Positions 19,140 through 30,791 of a DNA stretch of 64,000 bases are shown one piece after another. The number at the start of each line of letters is the position of its first letter. The first letter of the stretch is position 1. The notes under the pieces are model-generated. The model was given only the letters and a program-made list of their open reading frames with translations, ran no database searches and was not told the origin of the DNA. The stretch is from Nymphaea colorata (taxonomy: Eukaryota > Streptophyta > Magnoliopsida > Nymphaeales > Nymphaeaceae), in assembly GCF_008831285.2 (NCBI RefSeq), contig NC_045139.1, positions 31,533,706-31,597,705 of the forward strand, in the 5' to 3' direction. The translations under genes were made by a program, and so were the position numbers.

Positions 19140-19829
19140 TGTTGGGTCAGGTCCAGCCTCAAGAGAGAACCCGACCCGGTCTGTCACTTAAGCGGGAGGA
19201 AAAGGGGGCACCCGATGGTGCCCCCAATCTTTTTCGTGTGTCTCCCTCTCTCTCTCTCTAGGATTCCGTTTTGGGAAAAGAAAAAAAGAGAGGTGTGGTC
19301 TCTCGTGCTCTTTCTTGGTGGCTGCACTGCAAGAGGAGAGAATGAGAAGAAGAGAGGAGAGAAGGAGAAGAGGAAAGGAGAGAATGAGAAGAGGAAGAGA
19401 ATGTTGCGAGCATTTGGCTAGAGCAAGATTCGATTCCAAGGAGGAAGTCAGGCGCATTTTCTCTCAATCCACGATTTCCGCATTCAATCAGTGATATTTC
19501 CATTGTTTTTCTCATATAGCTTTGGTAATATATTATTGTTGGAGGGTTGGCTTTGTGTAGCCCCTCGTGGGAAAACTTATATCATTGATTATAGTGGATT
19601 GAGTTTTGGGTTGTAGTACCCCGTAGTTTTACCCTCATTGTTTTGAAGAGTTTTCCACGTAAAAATCTTCTTGTGCAGTTTGTGATTGTGATTGTGATTG
19701 TTTTGTCGTTGATCTGTTGCTTATTGCATGATCGGTTTGGGCTATACTTCGTTGTTGAATTTTTTTTAGTAGATTCGTGTTTATCCGCATTTTTATCCCC
19801 TTTCTTGTGATCTTTATGTTATTCTTACA
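19140..19829. mobile_element. Probable solo LTR (copia-like)
   Basis: A 690-bp insertion splits inverted block A. It begins TGTTGGGTCAGG and ends ttattcttACA, in the TG…CA style of LTRs, and carries an LTR-like end region (gtggattgagttttgggttg … cccgtagttttaccctc). The middle has a purine-rich gagagaaggagaag tract. It encodes no long ORF. The expected 5-bp target duplication is not evident (ctaag before, gggcg after), and about 45 bp of block A sequence is missing at the site, so a recombination event or imprecise border is likely. Confidence 0.6.
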
Positions 19830-20375
19830 GGGCGGTGGAACTCATCTTAACATGAAAGACAACGTGTAGTTGATGATAAAAGATATGTGATGTATTGAAT
19901 CTGCTGATTGCCAGCACCATGGCCCAACTTTCTAATCCTTATATAGTTTGATTGAACATGTCACATCAGGCACAATTGTTGTGCAAAAAACATGTCACGT
20001 CAGATCCATAGAATAATGGAACATCTTTCAAAAACCACCGAGCTAGCTGAATAAGTTGACAGTTAAAGTACCATACGAGGAACTCTCTTGTAACCTGGAA
20101 GGGGGAATTGACACAAAATTAATGTGCCAGTCAGGGAGGGAGCCAAGTCAGAAATTTTTTATGTGGGAGACCCAATTAGAGTTTTTAAATTTTGATAAGG
20201 ACTAAAATATTATTTTTAAAAATTTTTATAAAAGACAACTGAAATTTTTTAAACTTTACATGTAAAGTTAAAAAAAAAAAAAAAGATTAGGTGTGGCCAC
20301 ACCCATGCAGGCCTTTATCAAGTTTGAAGCAGTGTTAAGAGTCCCTATATGCATTCAGCTGCCTACACTACCAAA
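19830..20375 (-). repeat. Inverted block A, segment 2
   Basis: The reverse complement matches 33880-34530 ('ggtggaactcatcttaaca', 'tgatgataaagatatgtga', 'gcaggcctttatcaag', 'catatagggactcttaac' regions). It continues segment 1 across the solo LTR. Confidence 0.7.
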
Positions 20376-20449
20376 AGAAAAAACGACCTGACATTTTCGC
20401 AGCACATACATTTGTGTGCGTTGGTCTAGACATCTTCACTAATATATAG

Positions 20450-20990
20450 AGACGTCAATGGATTAGATATCCATCTGAACTGCCTTTAAAAAATCGGATA
20501 TGGTAAGCAATTTAACATCCAAATAAGAAAATCGGATGGGTTTCAGATTTAAGAAATAACATCCGATCCGATTCAGATTTACCTAAATATCTGATCGGAT
20601 ATGAACTGCCTTCAAAAAATCTGATATGGTAAGCAATTTAACATTCGAATAAGAAAACTGGATCGGATTCGGATTTAAGAAATAACATCCGAACTGATTC
20701 GAATTTACTTAAATATCTGATCAGATACTTAACCGTCCTATCCAATCGGATACAGATTCAGATTCGGTTTTAAGTAAATATTTATCGGATACTATCTAAA
20801 CCAGGGTTAATATCTGAATCTGAATTACAGCTTGATATTTGAATCTGAACCGTAAGTTGGTATCTGAATCTGAACTACAGTTTGATATTTGAATCTGAAT
20901 TATAGCTTGATATCTGAATCTGTAAGTTGATATATGAATTCGCAAGTGCTGACATCTGATGATATCCGAGAATCTGAGAAAGTTAGGGCC
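20450..20990. mobile_element. GGATTCGGAT-type MITE-like element with internal minisatellite
   Basis: It starts with the family end 'gacgtcaatggat' and is made of degenerate atccgattcggat words. At 20805-20950 there are five to six units of about 28 bp (gatatttgaatctgaa … ttacagctt). It is noncoding. Relatives lie at 24760, 37030, 38274, 53270, 54513, 59630 and 60687. Confidence 0.55.
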
Positions 20991-22690
20991 CACACCTTTT
21001 GAAGTTGCGACTTATGAATGATTGGAAAAAAGACCTAACCAAACGCACCAACTTAAAGTTATAAAAATAAGAGAATATAAATTCTATATGAAAGTATAAT
21101 CTGATTAAAAGTATAATCTGATTAAAGGTAATGACTTTTATGAAGTTCAATATAATAATAGTCAAATAGTTATCATATACATTATTTAACTTAAAGTATT
21201 GAAAACTATATCATATAAAACTAATTAATTAATAACTAATATTGTGTTTAATTAAATGTTTTTGTATAAATAAGCATACCATTATAGTTAAGACATCAAC
21301 TAAGCAGGATATCTTAAAATAATATATTTTTTTAATTGACAATGATAAAGAAAACTTCAATTAATAAATTTCAACAAAAATTGGATTTTTTAAAAATTTG
21401 AAAATTAATCACAAATAAATATATTTAATATGAAAAAAAGGTTGAACTCATAAAAATGTTTTATTGATGAAATTATCAATTACTTATTTAATCAATCAAA
21501 TAATTGTTTTGTATAATCATACAATTTGTCCAAAAGTCTTAGGTATTTGATATATAACACATAATTCACAAATTTAAAAACAAAAACTTTTAATTAATAG
21601 GAAAACAACAAATTTTTTGACTTTATAAATTATCTGAAATATGATTTGAATAAAAAATATAATTTTATATAAAAAAACACCTATTGCAATAAAGTTAAGA
21701 GAACTAATGCAAAAAAATTAATGATGATGTGGAGCGAATGAAAGTTTGACATAATTTAACACTTTTTTTTACGGATACAACACAAATTATTTCAATTAAC
21801 TCAATTAAAATTTCTAGATGAAGTGTGAAAATCATATAATAAATTTGTTGATTGAAAAAGACTGTTTGTCTAACTACTCAAACATATCATTTGCTCAAAC
21901 ATGCAACCTCATAAAAATTTTATTTATCTGATAAACTAGTTGTTTTAAATAAATATTTTTTTTTTAAAAAAAAGAAATGTCAAAAAATGCATGTGAAAAT
22001 GATATAACACGTCATATAGAAATCAATTATGACAAATTATGAGTATGAAGAACTTATTGGGAAAATTGATGAGCTAAAAGTTAAAACATCTTAGCCAACC
22101 ACGTCAAAATTAAGTAATAAATATTTTTTCATCAAAATAAAATATGAAAATCTAAAAGATCAAAATAAAATTATTTGTCCAAAAGAGTTAGGAATAAAAC
22201 TTGACAAAACCATATGAAATCACATGTATAAAGCAATAATCTGACTTTTACTGAAGTATTTATAAAGGAAAAAATTATGGTTATCCTTCAAAACCAACCA
22301 TATTATGAAATGAAAGATAGGTTTTATATAAACATTAAAAAAAAAAGAATTGATCTGAAAAAGTATGTGAAAATAATACAAAAATTTCGAATCAAGAATT
22401 AAACTCAAGTTTTATTCAATGAGTTTATTTATTTTATTCATTAATAAATCAATGCAATATTTTTTATTTAATTTAATAAAAAAACAACTATTTAACAAGT
22501 AAATAAAAAATAAGTAAAAAATTAAGAAGTGGCCTATTGTAACTGTTTAATTAAACATCAATGTGTCATTTTTATTAATTAACATTGAGTAAGTAAATAA
22601 AAAATAACAGAAGATGGACTTAGATTAGGACAACTAAGATGGATGAAAGAATTTAAGAAATTGACTTATTTTCATCCTTGGAGATTTTGC
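20991..22690. other. Very AT-rich tract without recognisable genes
   Basis: 1.7 kb dominated by aaataaatta-like words. Only short open frames (up to about 62 codons) of biased composition occur. No repeat borders were seen. It is part of the 4.7-kb insert that separates inverted block A segments 2 and 3. Confidence 0.5.
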
Positions 22691-22702
22691 TGGTTTTTTA
22701 GG

Positions 22703-23060
22703 GCTACACAATGAGTCGAGCCAACTCAAACTCAAATCAAACTTGCTCGAAAAATCTCTGCTTGAAACAATCAATAAAAGTCATGTTTGAGTTCTTTTAG
22801 CACTTGTTTACATGGACTTGATTCCTTATTATAAAACCGATTAAATATTGAAAACCGATACACCAAGTCATCAAAACCGGTTTACCAGTTTTGGGTGTAT
22901 TGAAAACCAATACACCAACTCATCGAAACCGGTTGACTGATTTAAGGTGAAGGTTTTTATACTGAGTGGTTGGTTGTTTCTTTCCCCCATTGTTGTATCT
23001 CTCTCTCTCTCTTAGGTCGACCATCCCTATCTAGCCACCAGCACACCGACATCTAGTCAT
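22703..23060. repeat. GTCGAG-type element start and spacer before the beta-galactosidase pseudogene
   Basis: agggctacacaatgagtcga at 22703 is the family end of the GTCGAG elements. It is followed by a direct repeat containing 'aaaccgatacaccaa' (about 22852) and 'aaaccaatacaccaact' (about 22904), then CT-rich DNA that may be the old 5' leader of the downstream pseudogene. Confidence 0.4.
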
Positions 23061-23248
23061 CCATCTTTGTACCATTGGTATCAGGTATGTAACATTTCCC
23101 CTCTCTTTCATGTCCTCTCTCTTTGTCTCTCTCTCTTAAACTCTCGTGACCTCATCCTCAGAGGCTCACTGAAAGGACAAAGAAGAGAGGAAACCCTTTC
23201 TTTCCTTGTTATTCCTGTTTTCCCGGTAACAGAAGAAACGCTGGAAGA

Positions 23249-24430
23249 ATGTGGAGAGAATGCACCATGTTATAGTTCTTGTTGACGTTAGCCACATTCC
23301 CTAAGGGGGTGTTGTGCTCTGTTTCTTATGATCACACTTCAATCATCATCAATGGGTAGAGGAGGATTCTCATCTCTGGATCTATTCACTACCCATGGAG
23401 CACTCCTGAGGCACATTCATCAAAAAATCTGGAAATGAGGAAAATGGGTTTCTTCTCTTCCTGTTCGTTTTTTGGATATTCTGTTACTAAAGAAGGCGCG
23501 ATACAGAAAGCCAAGGAATGAGGCATGGATGCTATCCAAACTTATATTTCTGGAACGGCCATGAGCCCTCTCCTGGGAAGGTAACATTTCGTTTCCTTCT
23601 ACTTCCAGATTCTCTTTTAGTGCTTTTTTTGTTTTTTGGTGGATAGGTTCATAATGTTGTCTATCCTATATATTTCTGTTCTTTGCAGTGTTATTTTTAA
23701 GGTATTTTTTTGCTTTGTTGCCTCTAGCTGTTTAAGAATTTTCTTTTGGCGACATGTTTAGATCTAGTGAAATGAAAAAGTGGGCCGTGATGAGTTTCTG
23801 TTTCTTTTGTTTTTTTGAATTATGAAGGCTGCAATGAAGGGATTCACTCAAAAGATTGTTGAGATGATGAAAGCTGAAGGGCTGTTCGAGACACAAGGCG
23901 GACCAATCATCTTGTCACAAGTATGGAAGCATTTCTTTTGGAGGATGAACTGGCTATTAGCTGGAAATCTTCTTTCCCATTTTGTAGACTGCTGGAAATC
24001 GCTTCATACTTTGTTTTTAGTAGCTGGGAGAGAATTTTCCTGGTGTATGCGGGAGAGAGAGACAGTTTTTGAAGTGTTCCGGCGATCTGATAATCATGAA
24101 CGACCTAGTTCTGTTGTGGCATATATGATTTTGTTGGCTGGGAGAGAATTTTCCTTATTGTTAATCAGCTGCCTGTATTTGTTTATGGAATTTTCTCTTG
24201 CATGTTGGTTCCTAAAGGAGGTTAGATAACATACTTTCTGTTTCAAAGACAGGTGTACCGTGCAATATGGGGCAGCAGGACTTGTTATATTTTTCCAGAT
24301 GAATTTATCAATTTGATGACAAATTAATACATGCAATGGATATTACTGCGATTATTTCACTCCCAACAAGCCATATAAACCGAATATGTGGACTGAACTG
24401 GACAAGAATGACCCGATATGAACCAACTGA
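23249..24430 (+). pseudogene. Beta-galactosidase (GH35) 5'-half pseudogene
   Basis: ATG at 23249, then a signal-peptide-like FLLTLATF and the mature N-terminus SVSYDHTSIIING, RRILISGSIHYPWSTPE, which is the plant GH35 start. TAG codons lie at 23273-23275 and 23357-23359, and the following donor reads GC. A second exon (AIQKAKE-stop-GMDAIQTY, one base lost, FWNGHEPSPGK) ends at 23580 before gtaaca. The exon at 23828-23920 (31 codons: [24 protein letters not shown]) ends at gtatgg, as in plant BGAL genes. A last recognisable piece, at about 24330-24400, gives [23 protein letters not shown]. The segment with the acid/base Glu (family CAEWNFGGFP) is not found. In functional relatives the enzyme is secreted and removes terminal galactose from cell-wall polymers. 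Confidence 0.88.
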
Positions 24431-24759
24431 TGGGAAAATACACAGCAGAAGGTAGACTTTTGTTTCTTATCAGAGTTTTGTTTTGAGAATTAATGTTTTT
24501 GTTCCATTCTCACCAATTACTTTCATCTCTATGTCATAAGTTCAAGTGTACATCAGTCTTGAGTGCTTCCAGAGACTTTACATCAAATTTCTTTGACAAC
24601 CTCAAGTGACTGAAGACTCGTACAAGAATTGAGGCGTTGAAGGCTTCATATTATATAGTTTTTTGCAGATGTCTACATATCTAATGGAAACTTATTGGGC
24701 AGTCTATGGGGTGTCTCGCCCTACATTGGGCATTTTTTTAAAAAAAAAAAAGCCCATTG

Positions 24760-25060
24760 TTAATTAACGTCCATGGAGGCTTGGATTATCTCGCTCGCCG
24801 GTTTTCAGTGAAACAAATGACAAGTTAGTTTTGGATGTCAAATTTGAAATTCTATAGATCAGAATGGGATCTTTAAATATAAAATTTGGATTCTGATTGA
24901 AATCAGATATTGAATCAAAGAATCGGATTCGGATCTTAATCGGATTTTGCATTTAAAGATCGATTCGGATTTCAATTTGAATGTGTGTTTTGGAATATTC
25001 AGATATTATGAAGATTTTTTTTTGTTCGAATTTGAATCCAAAAACATGCATATCTGAAAA
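24760..25060. mobile_element. GGATTCGGAT-type MITE-like element
   Basis: Degenerate aatcggattcggatct words, noncoding, like the elements at 38274 and 59630. The borders are approximate. Confidence 0.45.
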
Positions 25061-25089
25061 ATCGGAAGACGTAAGCAAAAAATAGTTTT

Positions 25090-25690
25090 TGTATCCTATC
25101 CATTGAGACTATTGTCACACATTGGAAGACGTAGGCAAAAAATTTTTTCGACACCCAATTGGACGTTGGTAAATAAATTTTACCAACAGCTGCTTAGCTA
25201 ATTTACCAGTTCCACGAGTGAAATATCATAGTGTTCTTAGTACTGAGGTTTAGATAAAAAAAAAAACATGGAATCACTGAGCGTGAGATGTTGGGCTGTC
25301 GATGAAAGTCCCTTTCTAAACTGGAGTTTTCCTCCTTGATGCAGAAATGTCCACGTAAAGTTGTGCTAAGTTTGGATACGAAAGGTTTCTTATTTCCATT
25401 CCGTTAAATTTCTGCCATGTTGCTTCCATTTATATGGTCGATGGTGACATGATATTAGGACAACAAATGGCTTGAGAAGGCAAAATCACATTCTCTGCTA
25501 CATGTTATGTTCCTGACATGGGATTATGGGGTGCCTAAAAGGCTGCACAATGTGTCGAGCTAGCTCGAGCCCAACTCAATCTTGTTCATCAAAACTTGAC
25601 TCAAACTCTACTAAGTTTATAAACAAGTCAAGTTAGAGTTCAAATGTATGCTCGAAGTGTTAGACAAGTTGACTTCGAGTTGTAAAGGGC
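25090..25690 (-). repeat. Inverted block A, segment 3
   Basis: The reverse complement matches 33370-33795: 'acacccaattggacgt', 'aatcactgagcgtgagatg', 'ggcaaaatcacattct', 'cctgacatgggattat' and then a GTCGAG-type element (25535 on). It resumes where segment 2 stopped, so one inverted block was split by the DNA at 20376-25089. Confidence 0.7.
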
Positions 25691-25694
25691 TTTA

Positions 25695-27000
25695 CTCAAA
25701 AGGTACAAGGCACGTCTTGTCACAAAGGATTTTACTCAAAAGGAAGACATGATTATACATAGACTTTCTCTTCAGTTTCGTTGAAAGACTCTTTTAAGAC
25801 TATAATGACACTTGTGGCTCATTTTGACTTAAAGCTGTAATAGATTGATGTAAAGATAGTGTTTTCAAATGGAGACATTGATAAAACGATATATATGGTA
25901 CAACCAGACAACTTTGTTTCAAGAGATGCAAAGAAAATAGTTTGCAAACTTAAGAAATCCATCTATGAGATAAAGCAAACTTTCCGTCAATGGTATTACA
26001 AATTTCATCAAGTTATAGTTTCATTTGGTTTCGAAACTAATATGGTTGATTGATGTGTATACCAAAAGTTCAGTGGGGGTAAATTTATCTTTCTGGTTTT
26101 ATATGTCGATAATACATTGTTGGTAAGTAATGATGTGGGTATATTACATGAAACTAAGAAATTTTGTTAACAAAGTTTGACATAAAGAATCTTGGTGCTG
26201 CATCTTTTGTATTGAGGATCCAAATATTTCGAGATCGCTTTTGAGATATTCTTAGATTATCACAAAAGGCCTACATTGAAAAGGTGCTTCAGCGATACAA
26301 CATAAATGATTGCAAACCAGGAGATACTCTAGTTACTAAAGGAGACAAGTTTAGTCACAAACAGTACCCTAAAAGTGAAATCGAATCTAAGAAAATGGAA
26401 AGGATTCTCTATTCGTCTGTTGTGGGAAGCCTTATGTACGCTCAGGTTTGTACTCGTTTGAATATTGCATTTATCGTTATAATATTAGGCAGATACTTAA
26501 GTGATTTTGGTATGGATCATTGGAAAACAACCAAAAGGGTATTGAAGTACTTACAAAAAACAAAATGTTTCATGCTCACATACAAGAAGTCAGATCAGTT
26601 GGAGGTCATTGGGTATTTAGATTCCGACTTTACTGTATGCCAATAAAGTAGCATAGCATGTTACGAGACATCCAATCATGCTTTGTGGTTGCAGAATTTT
26701 GTTACGGAGCTGCGCATTATAAATGGTGTAGAAAGACCACTAAGGTTATTGTATGACAATAATTCAGCAGTCATGTACTCTAATAACAGCTAAAGTTTGT
26801 CAAAGTCGAAACACATCGACATTAAGTTTTTTGGCTGTTAAAAAGAGGATACAAAATGGTCAGGTGTCTTTAGAGCATATTGGGACAAAATCTATGATTG
26901 CGAATCCGCTTAACAATGGTTCAACACCCAAGGTCTTTCACGAACATGTTGTTTATATGGGGGTGTTACCTTTGAATGATGTGTTGGTTTAGTGAGAGTT
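25695..27000 (+). pseudogene. Second, truncated Ty1/copia pol remnant
   Basis: It starts inside RT (YKARLVTKDFTQKED) with no 5' half. Recognisable RT: NGDIDKTIYMVQPDNF (about 25873), KKSIYEIKQTFRQWYYKFHQ and LYVDNTLLVSND (about 26098-26133), where the second catalytic Asp of YVDD is Asn. The connection region includes VVGSLMYAQVCTRLNIAF and RVLKYLQKTKCFMLTYKKSD. RNase H begins LDSDF, then loses its middle, resuming at DNNSAVMYSNN and HIDIK. Stops and frameshifts are frequent. It is from a different copia lineage than the element at 1360. Confidence 0.85.
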
Positions 27001-27386
27001 TGTATTTTATTTGCTCTTATGTATAGACACATTCAGTTTTTCTGCAGAATAAAGTTTAAAGTTCTTTAGTTCTATTCTGTGTTTGTGTTTTTGATTTTCA
27101 TAAGGTTTTAAAGTTGGACCAGTTGAAAATAGACATGTTGTAATCGCATTACATGTAATTCTCATGTTATACATCCATATTAGATCTATGTCATTGATTG
27201 TGTTAACATTTGTGATCATTGAAGGTTTAACTAATTTTTATATAACGAAAGCCGCTTTGGTCCTGTGTTGATATGATCATGGACGAGATTGGTGAAAATG
27301 ATGTTTAATAAGATAGTAGTTATGAGCTGCTAAGGTTTTATGTAATGTCTAAATGTATAAAGACATATTTGGTCCAAGTGGGAGAT

Positions 27387-27760
27387 TGTAAAGATCATTT
27401 GGTGGGTCGGCATATGTCTATGAGGAATTTCAGATATTATGGCTGTTTTAATGTAAATATCCACTTAAGTGATTGCGTTTTGGGATATTACATCATTTTA
27501 TATGGTATGGGGTAATTTTGTAATGTATAAATACCTGTACGTAATTATGGATTCTTTGATGAGTTGAATCTGTAATTGTCCATAATATAAAATGGTAGTG
27601 GTCTCTGGGGTCGTGTGAATGATCGCTAGAAACGTTGGTTTCTAGGGTGGTCTCTTCCCGATTTGAGAGTCACTGCACGTGCACCGCAAAGACTCTGAAA
27701 GATCCTACTACAATCTCATCATCCATTTCTTCAGATGGATTCAAGTACACTTCTCATACA
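27387..27760 (+). repeat. Putative 3' LTR of the second copia remnant
   Basis: The polypurine-like aagtgggaga (27376-27385) precedes TGTAAAGATC at 27387. A TATA-like tgtataaatacc occurs at about 27523. The end is placed at cttctcataca (27760), but no second LTR exists to confirm it. Confidence 0.5.
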
Positions 27761-28330
27761 GTTATGATTTTTTGTTTCAATGATTTAGCATAAGCATGAT
27801 TCTGTTTAGGGCATATTCGTTTTGTGCATATATGAAGGAAATCTTCCATCAAGGGTGAGTTGGGCCGAGCCAAGCTCGGTCAACCTTAACTATTGGTCAG
27901 GTTTTTCAGCGATCCGAGTTCATTTGGGTAATTCCTGAGCCAATGCAGCGAGTTTGCCACTATGGTTTGAGGTTCAAAATTCTCTAAATTTTGACTGAAC
28001 GAAAGTAAAATCTCTGGGTGAATGGATGAATCTCATTGTTAGAGAGATTTGCTTATATGTCAAAGTTTGATTTCGACTGCAATTTTGAGGTAATTGAATT
28101 TAACCAAACGATAGATGTTATGAGTCTTTAAAATCCATGAAATAACATGTTTCGGTGAAAAAGAATCACTACTGACATGTAGTGTATCCTTGTCACTAGA
28201 ACTGCTTGCCTCGAGACAAGCTTGGCATGCAATTTAGTCCCTTCGTTGGAAAAATTGGTAGTGCTCTCGAAGTTTTTGATCGTATGACTTTCATTTCCTT
28301 TATCCAGAAGTTGAAGCTGGGAGATAAAAA
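27761..28330. other. Unassigned spacer
   Basis: No coding sequence recognised. A short gccgagccaagctcggtc stretch at about 27853 resembles the GTCGAG family. Confidence 0.35.
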
Positions 28331-28334
28331 TGAT

Positions 28335-28965
28335 GAGAGATCTTAGGTCGATAGCTGACAAGATGAACGTGGTTCTTGCAAGGATTATAGGGCAAACATG
28401 GTGCTTTTCTACTGGGCAGGAAGTTGCAGCACAACATTATTCTTGGAATGAGATAGTTCATTCCCTTCAATTTCGTAGGAATCAAGCTCTTATCTCCAAT
28501 GCATATGACAAAGTCAATTGGAATTTTCGAAATCCTCAGTGTGCTCCCTAGGCTTTGATATGAGATGGGTGAAACTAATTATGATATATGTATCATCGGC
28601 TTGGTCACTTTTTGAGCTTAGAAGGGGTGTAAGGTAGGGTGATCTTGTCTCGCCCCACCTTTTTCTAATTGTCCTGAGAATTGGTGGAGAAGACTCTATT
28701 GTTTGGTGGAAGATGGAGCCGTCAAGATTCCCCGTGCGCCCAAAGCTGGTTTGTGCTTGCTTTGTTAGCGTATGTTGATGACTTGTTAGTCTTTTGTAAG
28801 GCAGAGAGAAAAAATCAAAGGAGAAATTTAAGGAGTTGTTAGAGGAATGGAAGACAACTTCAAGGCTGACTTAAAACAATGAGAAGTTTGCAATGTTATT
28901 TTCCGATATAGATGATGACAGAAGTGTAGCCATGTCCAATTTATTGGATTGGAGATGGGAGGTGT
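28335..28965 (+). pseudogene. LINE reverse-transcriptase remnant (sense)
   Basis: RT-type motifs with errors: LRSIADKMNVVLARII (about 28342), EIVHSLQF, RRNQALIS, then AYDKVNWNF (about 28501), RRGVR-stop-GDLVSPHLFLIV (about 28622) and YVDDLLVFCK (about 28768). It is related to the antisense remnant at 12480-13440. Frame breaks are numerous. Confidence 0.75.
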
Positions 28966-29801
28966 AGGATAGTGGCCCTGAGCCCTATCCTTCACTTGGT
29001 AAGTGCAATTAGGCCAAATTGCAGTTACGAGATTAAGTTAAGAAAGAAAACTGATTTCCAAAATAAAGTTTTCATTAAACAGAATTAAAGTCTGATTTAT
29101 TACCATTCACGAGCTTGCCAAGCATTTCTTGGGCCATAACCGACATTGGGATATGAGAAATCATGGGAGGTGGACTATAAAGTCCGAGCTCACATCTATG
29201 TGAAGGTCGACGTTGAAGCGCCTCCCAGAAGCAAACGCACGAATCAATTGTTTCCCTTATTCTGCCTCTTTTCTTTCACAGGTGTTGTCCCTTCGCGCCC
29301 AAAGAGACTAAAGGCTGACATGCCGACCCAAAGAGACTAAAGGCTGACATGCCGCTGGGAGTGAACTTACTGGAAGAGGAGATTGGTTCCGCTGCTAATA
29401 TTCCAACAGTAGGATCTCTCTATAAAATGCCTGGGTCTTCTCCTATTCATGGTAAACTTAGAGGTTGATCGTTGCTCTGACCTTGTTGAAAGGGTTGAAA
29501 AGCGGCAAGCAGGTTGGAAAGTTCTCATGCTTTCATTTGTTTGTCAGGAAATGTTTGATAGAACATGTTATCTATAACATGTCATTAGATTATGGACTAG
29601 CATTTTTCATCTGCCTAGCTGTTAATTTCTTAAATCCTAAATTCACGAGACTAGCATTAGATTCTGGACTAGCATTTTTCAATCGACTCACTTTAATCCT
29701 AAGTTCTCGAGATTCTCTAAAAGTCCAATGGTCATGAAAGCGCCAAAAACTGATGACTTAAAACATGCAAAATAGTTTAAACATGCAAGATATTTATCAT
29801 T
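28966..29801. other. Unassigned spacer with two small tandem repeats
   Basis: At 29298-29355 a 29-bp unit (aaagagactaaaggctgaca) occurs twice. At about 29584-29716 a 72-bp unit (gactagcatttttca) occurs twice. The part before 29120 may be further LINE debris; nothing else is recognisable. Confidence 0.45.
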
Positions 29802-30236
29802 TCTCAAATCAGAATGCAGTTCGATTTGTTAATAGGGTATTAATTTTTCAATATCCACCACAAAACATGGTCTACCTTCATATTTACAGCTTGATCTTTA
29901 ACTGACATTGTCTTTGAATCTTAATGAAAGCACAATAACATGACCAAGTTATTTTAGTTGGCCCGAATCTTGGTTGATCATGCATTCAGGGAAGTTTAGT
30001 TGCTCATTGTTTCATTCTAATGATATGCAGTGAAGAAGTCGACATTGATTTTCAAAAAGTTTATCATGGGAGGTCGAGATATTTATGACTACATGTGGAG
30101 ACAAATGAACGTAAAATTCTGAATCACGGTCTAACATCATAACCCTATACATCTCCACATTTTATTAAGACGAATGAAAATCAATACAAGAATCAAAAGA
30201 AGGGTAGCAAATACTCAGCAACCAATATGGTTGGAG

Positions 30237-30791
30237 TCAAACCTTCACACTTAAAAAAAAAAAAAAGATCTGTCGCAGGTTCAAAAAACAACATTGAAAG
30301 ATTAAGGTAAAGCTTTCTGACGTCTTGAAATCCTGTTTCAACAAATTTCCACTCTCTATAATCTCCTTCAGGTATCTGAGCCATGGCTTGTGATTGATGG
30401 TACCCACCACTTTACAAGTCACCCATAAAGGACGTTCTCCCAAAACCGAATTGGGAATCTGCATTTCCTCAAAAGAATATTTGATGTCATTTTCAATAAC
30501 ATCTGAAACGCTACCAACATTTTTGTGATCTTCAAAACCTTCTACCAGTAGTCTTTTCCCTTTCTTTTGATATAGAACAACAATGAGGATGCTCACCATA
30601 TTTATAGAAAGAGAGACAATATCAAGGAACATAACCAAACTTGAGCCAACTTCTACACTCCACCTCCTGAAAATGAGGGAGACACATATCCGAACATGTT
30701 TTTTAGGGAGATAATTACCCCACAGGCCTCCCTTTAAATTCGAGGTTGTGTTACTTTGATACAAGTTGTAGGCACTTGTTTGTATCCCCAA
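30237..30791 (-). other. Unrecognised conserved ORF in block A1 (184 codons)
   Basis: The minus-strand frame starts MGIQTSAYNLYQ and includes a hydrophobic stretch (MFLDIVSLSINMVSILIVVL), then KKGKRLLVEGFEDHKNVGS and GERPLWVTCKVVGTINHK. The 3' part runs into a phenylalanine-rich end encoded by a poly(A) tract on the plus strand. A near-identical copy is at 43105-43659, and a frameshifted one is at 734-1344. I do not recognise a family. It may be a gene fragment, an exon with unseen introns, or chance. No promoter or splice context was established. Confidence 0.35.

Noticed and set aside
23067-23285. 72-codon plus-strand frame before the beta-galactosidase pseudogene
   Set aside because: It is in a different frame from the beta-galactosidase signal peptide start at 23249 and has no recognisable domain.
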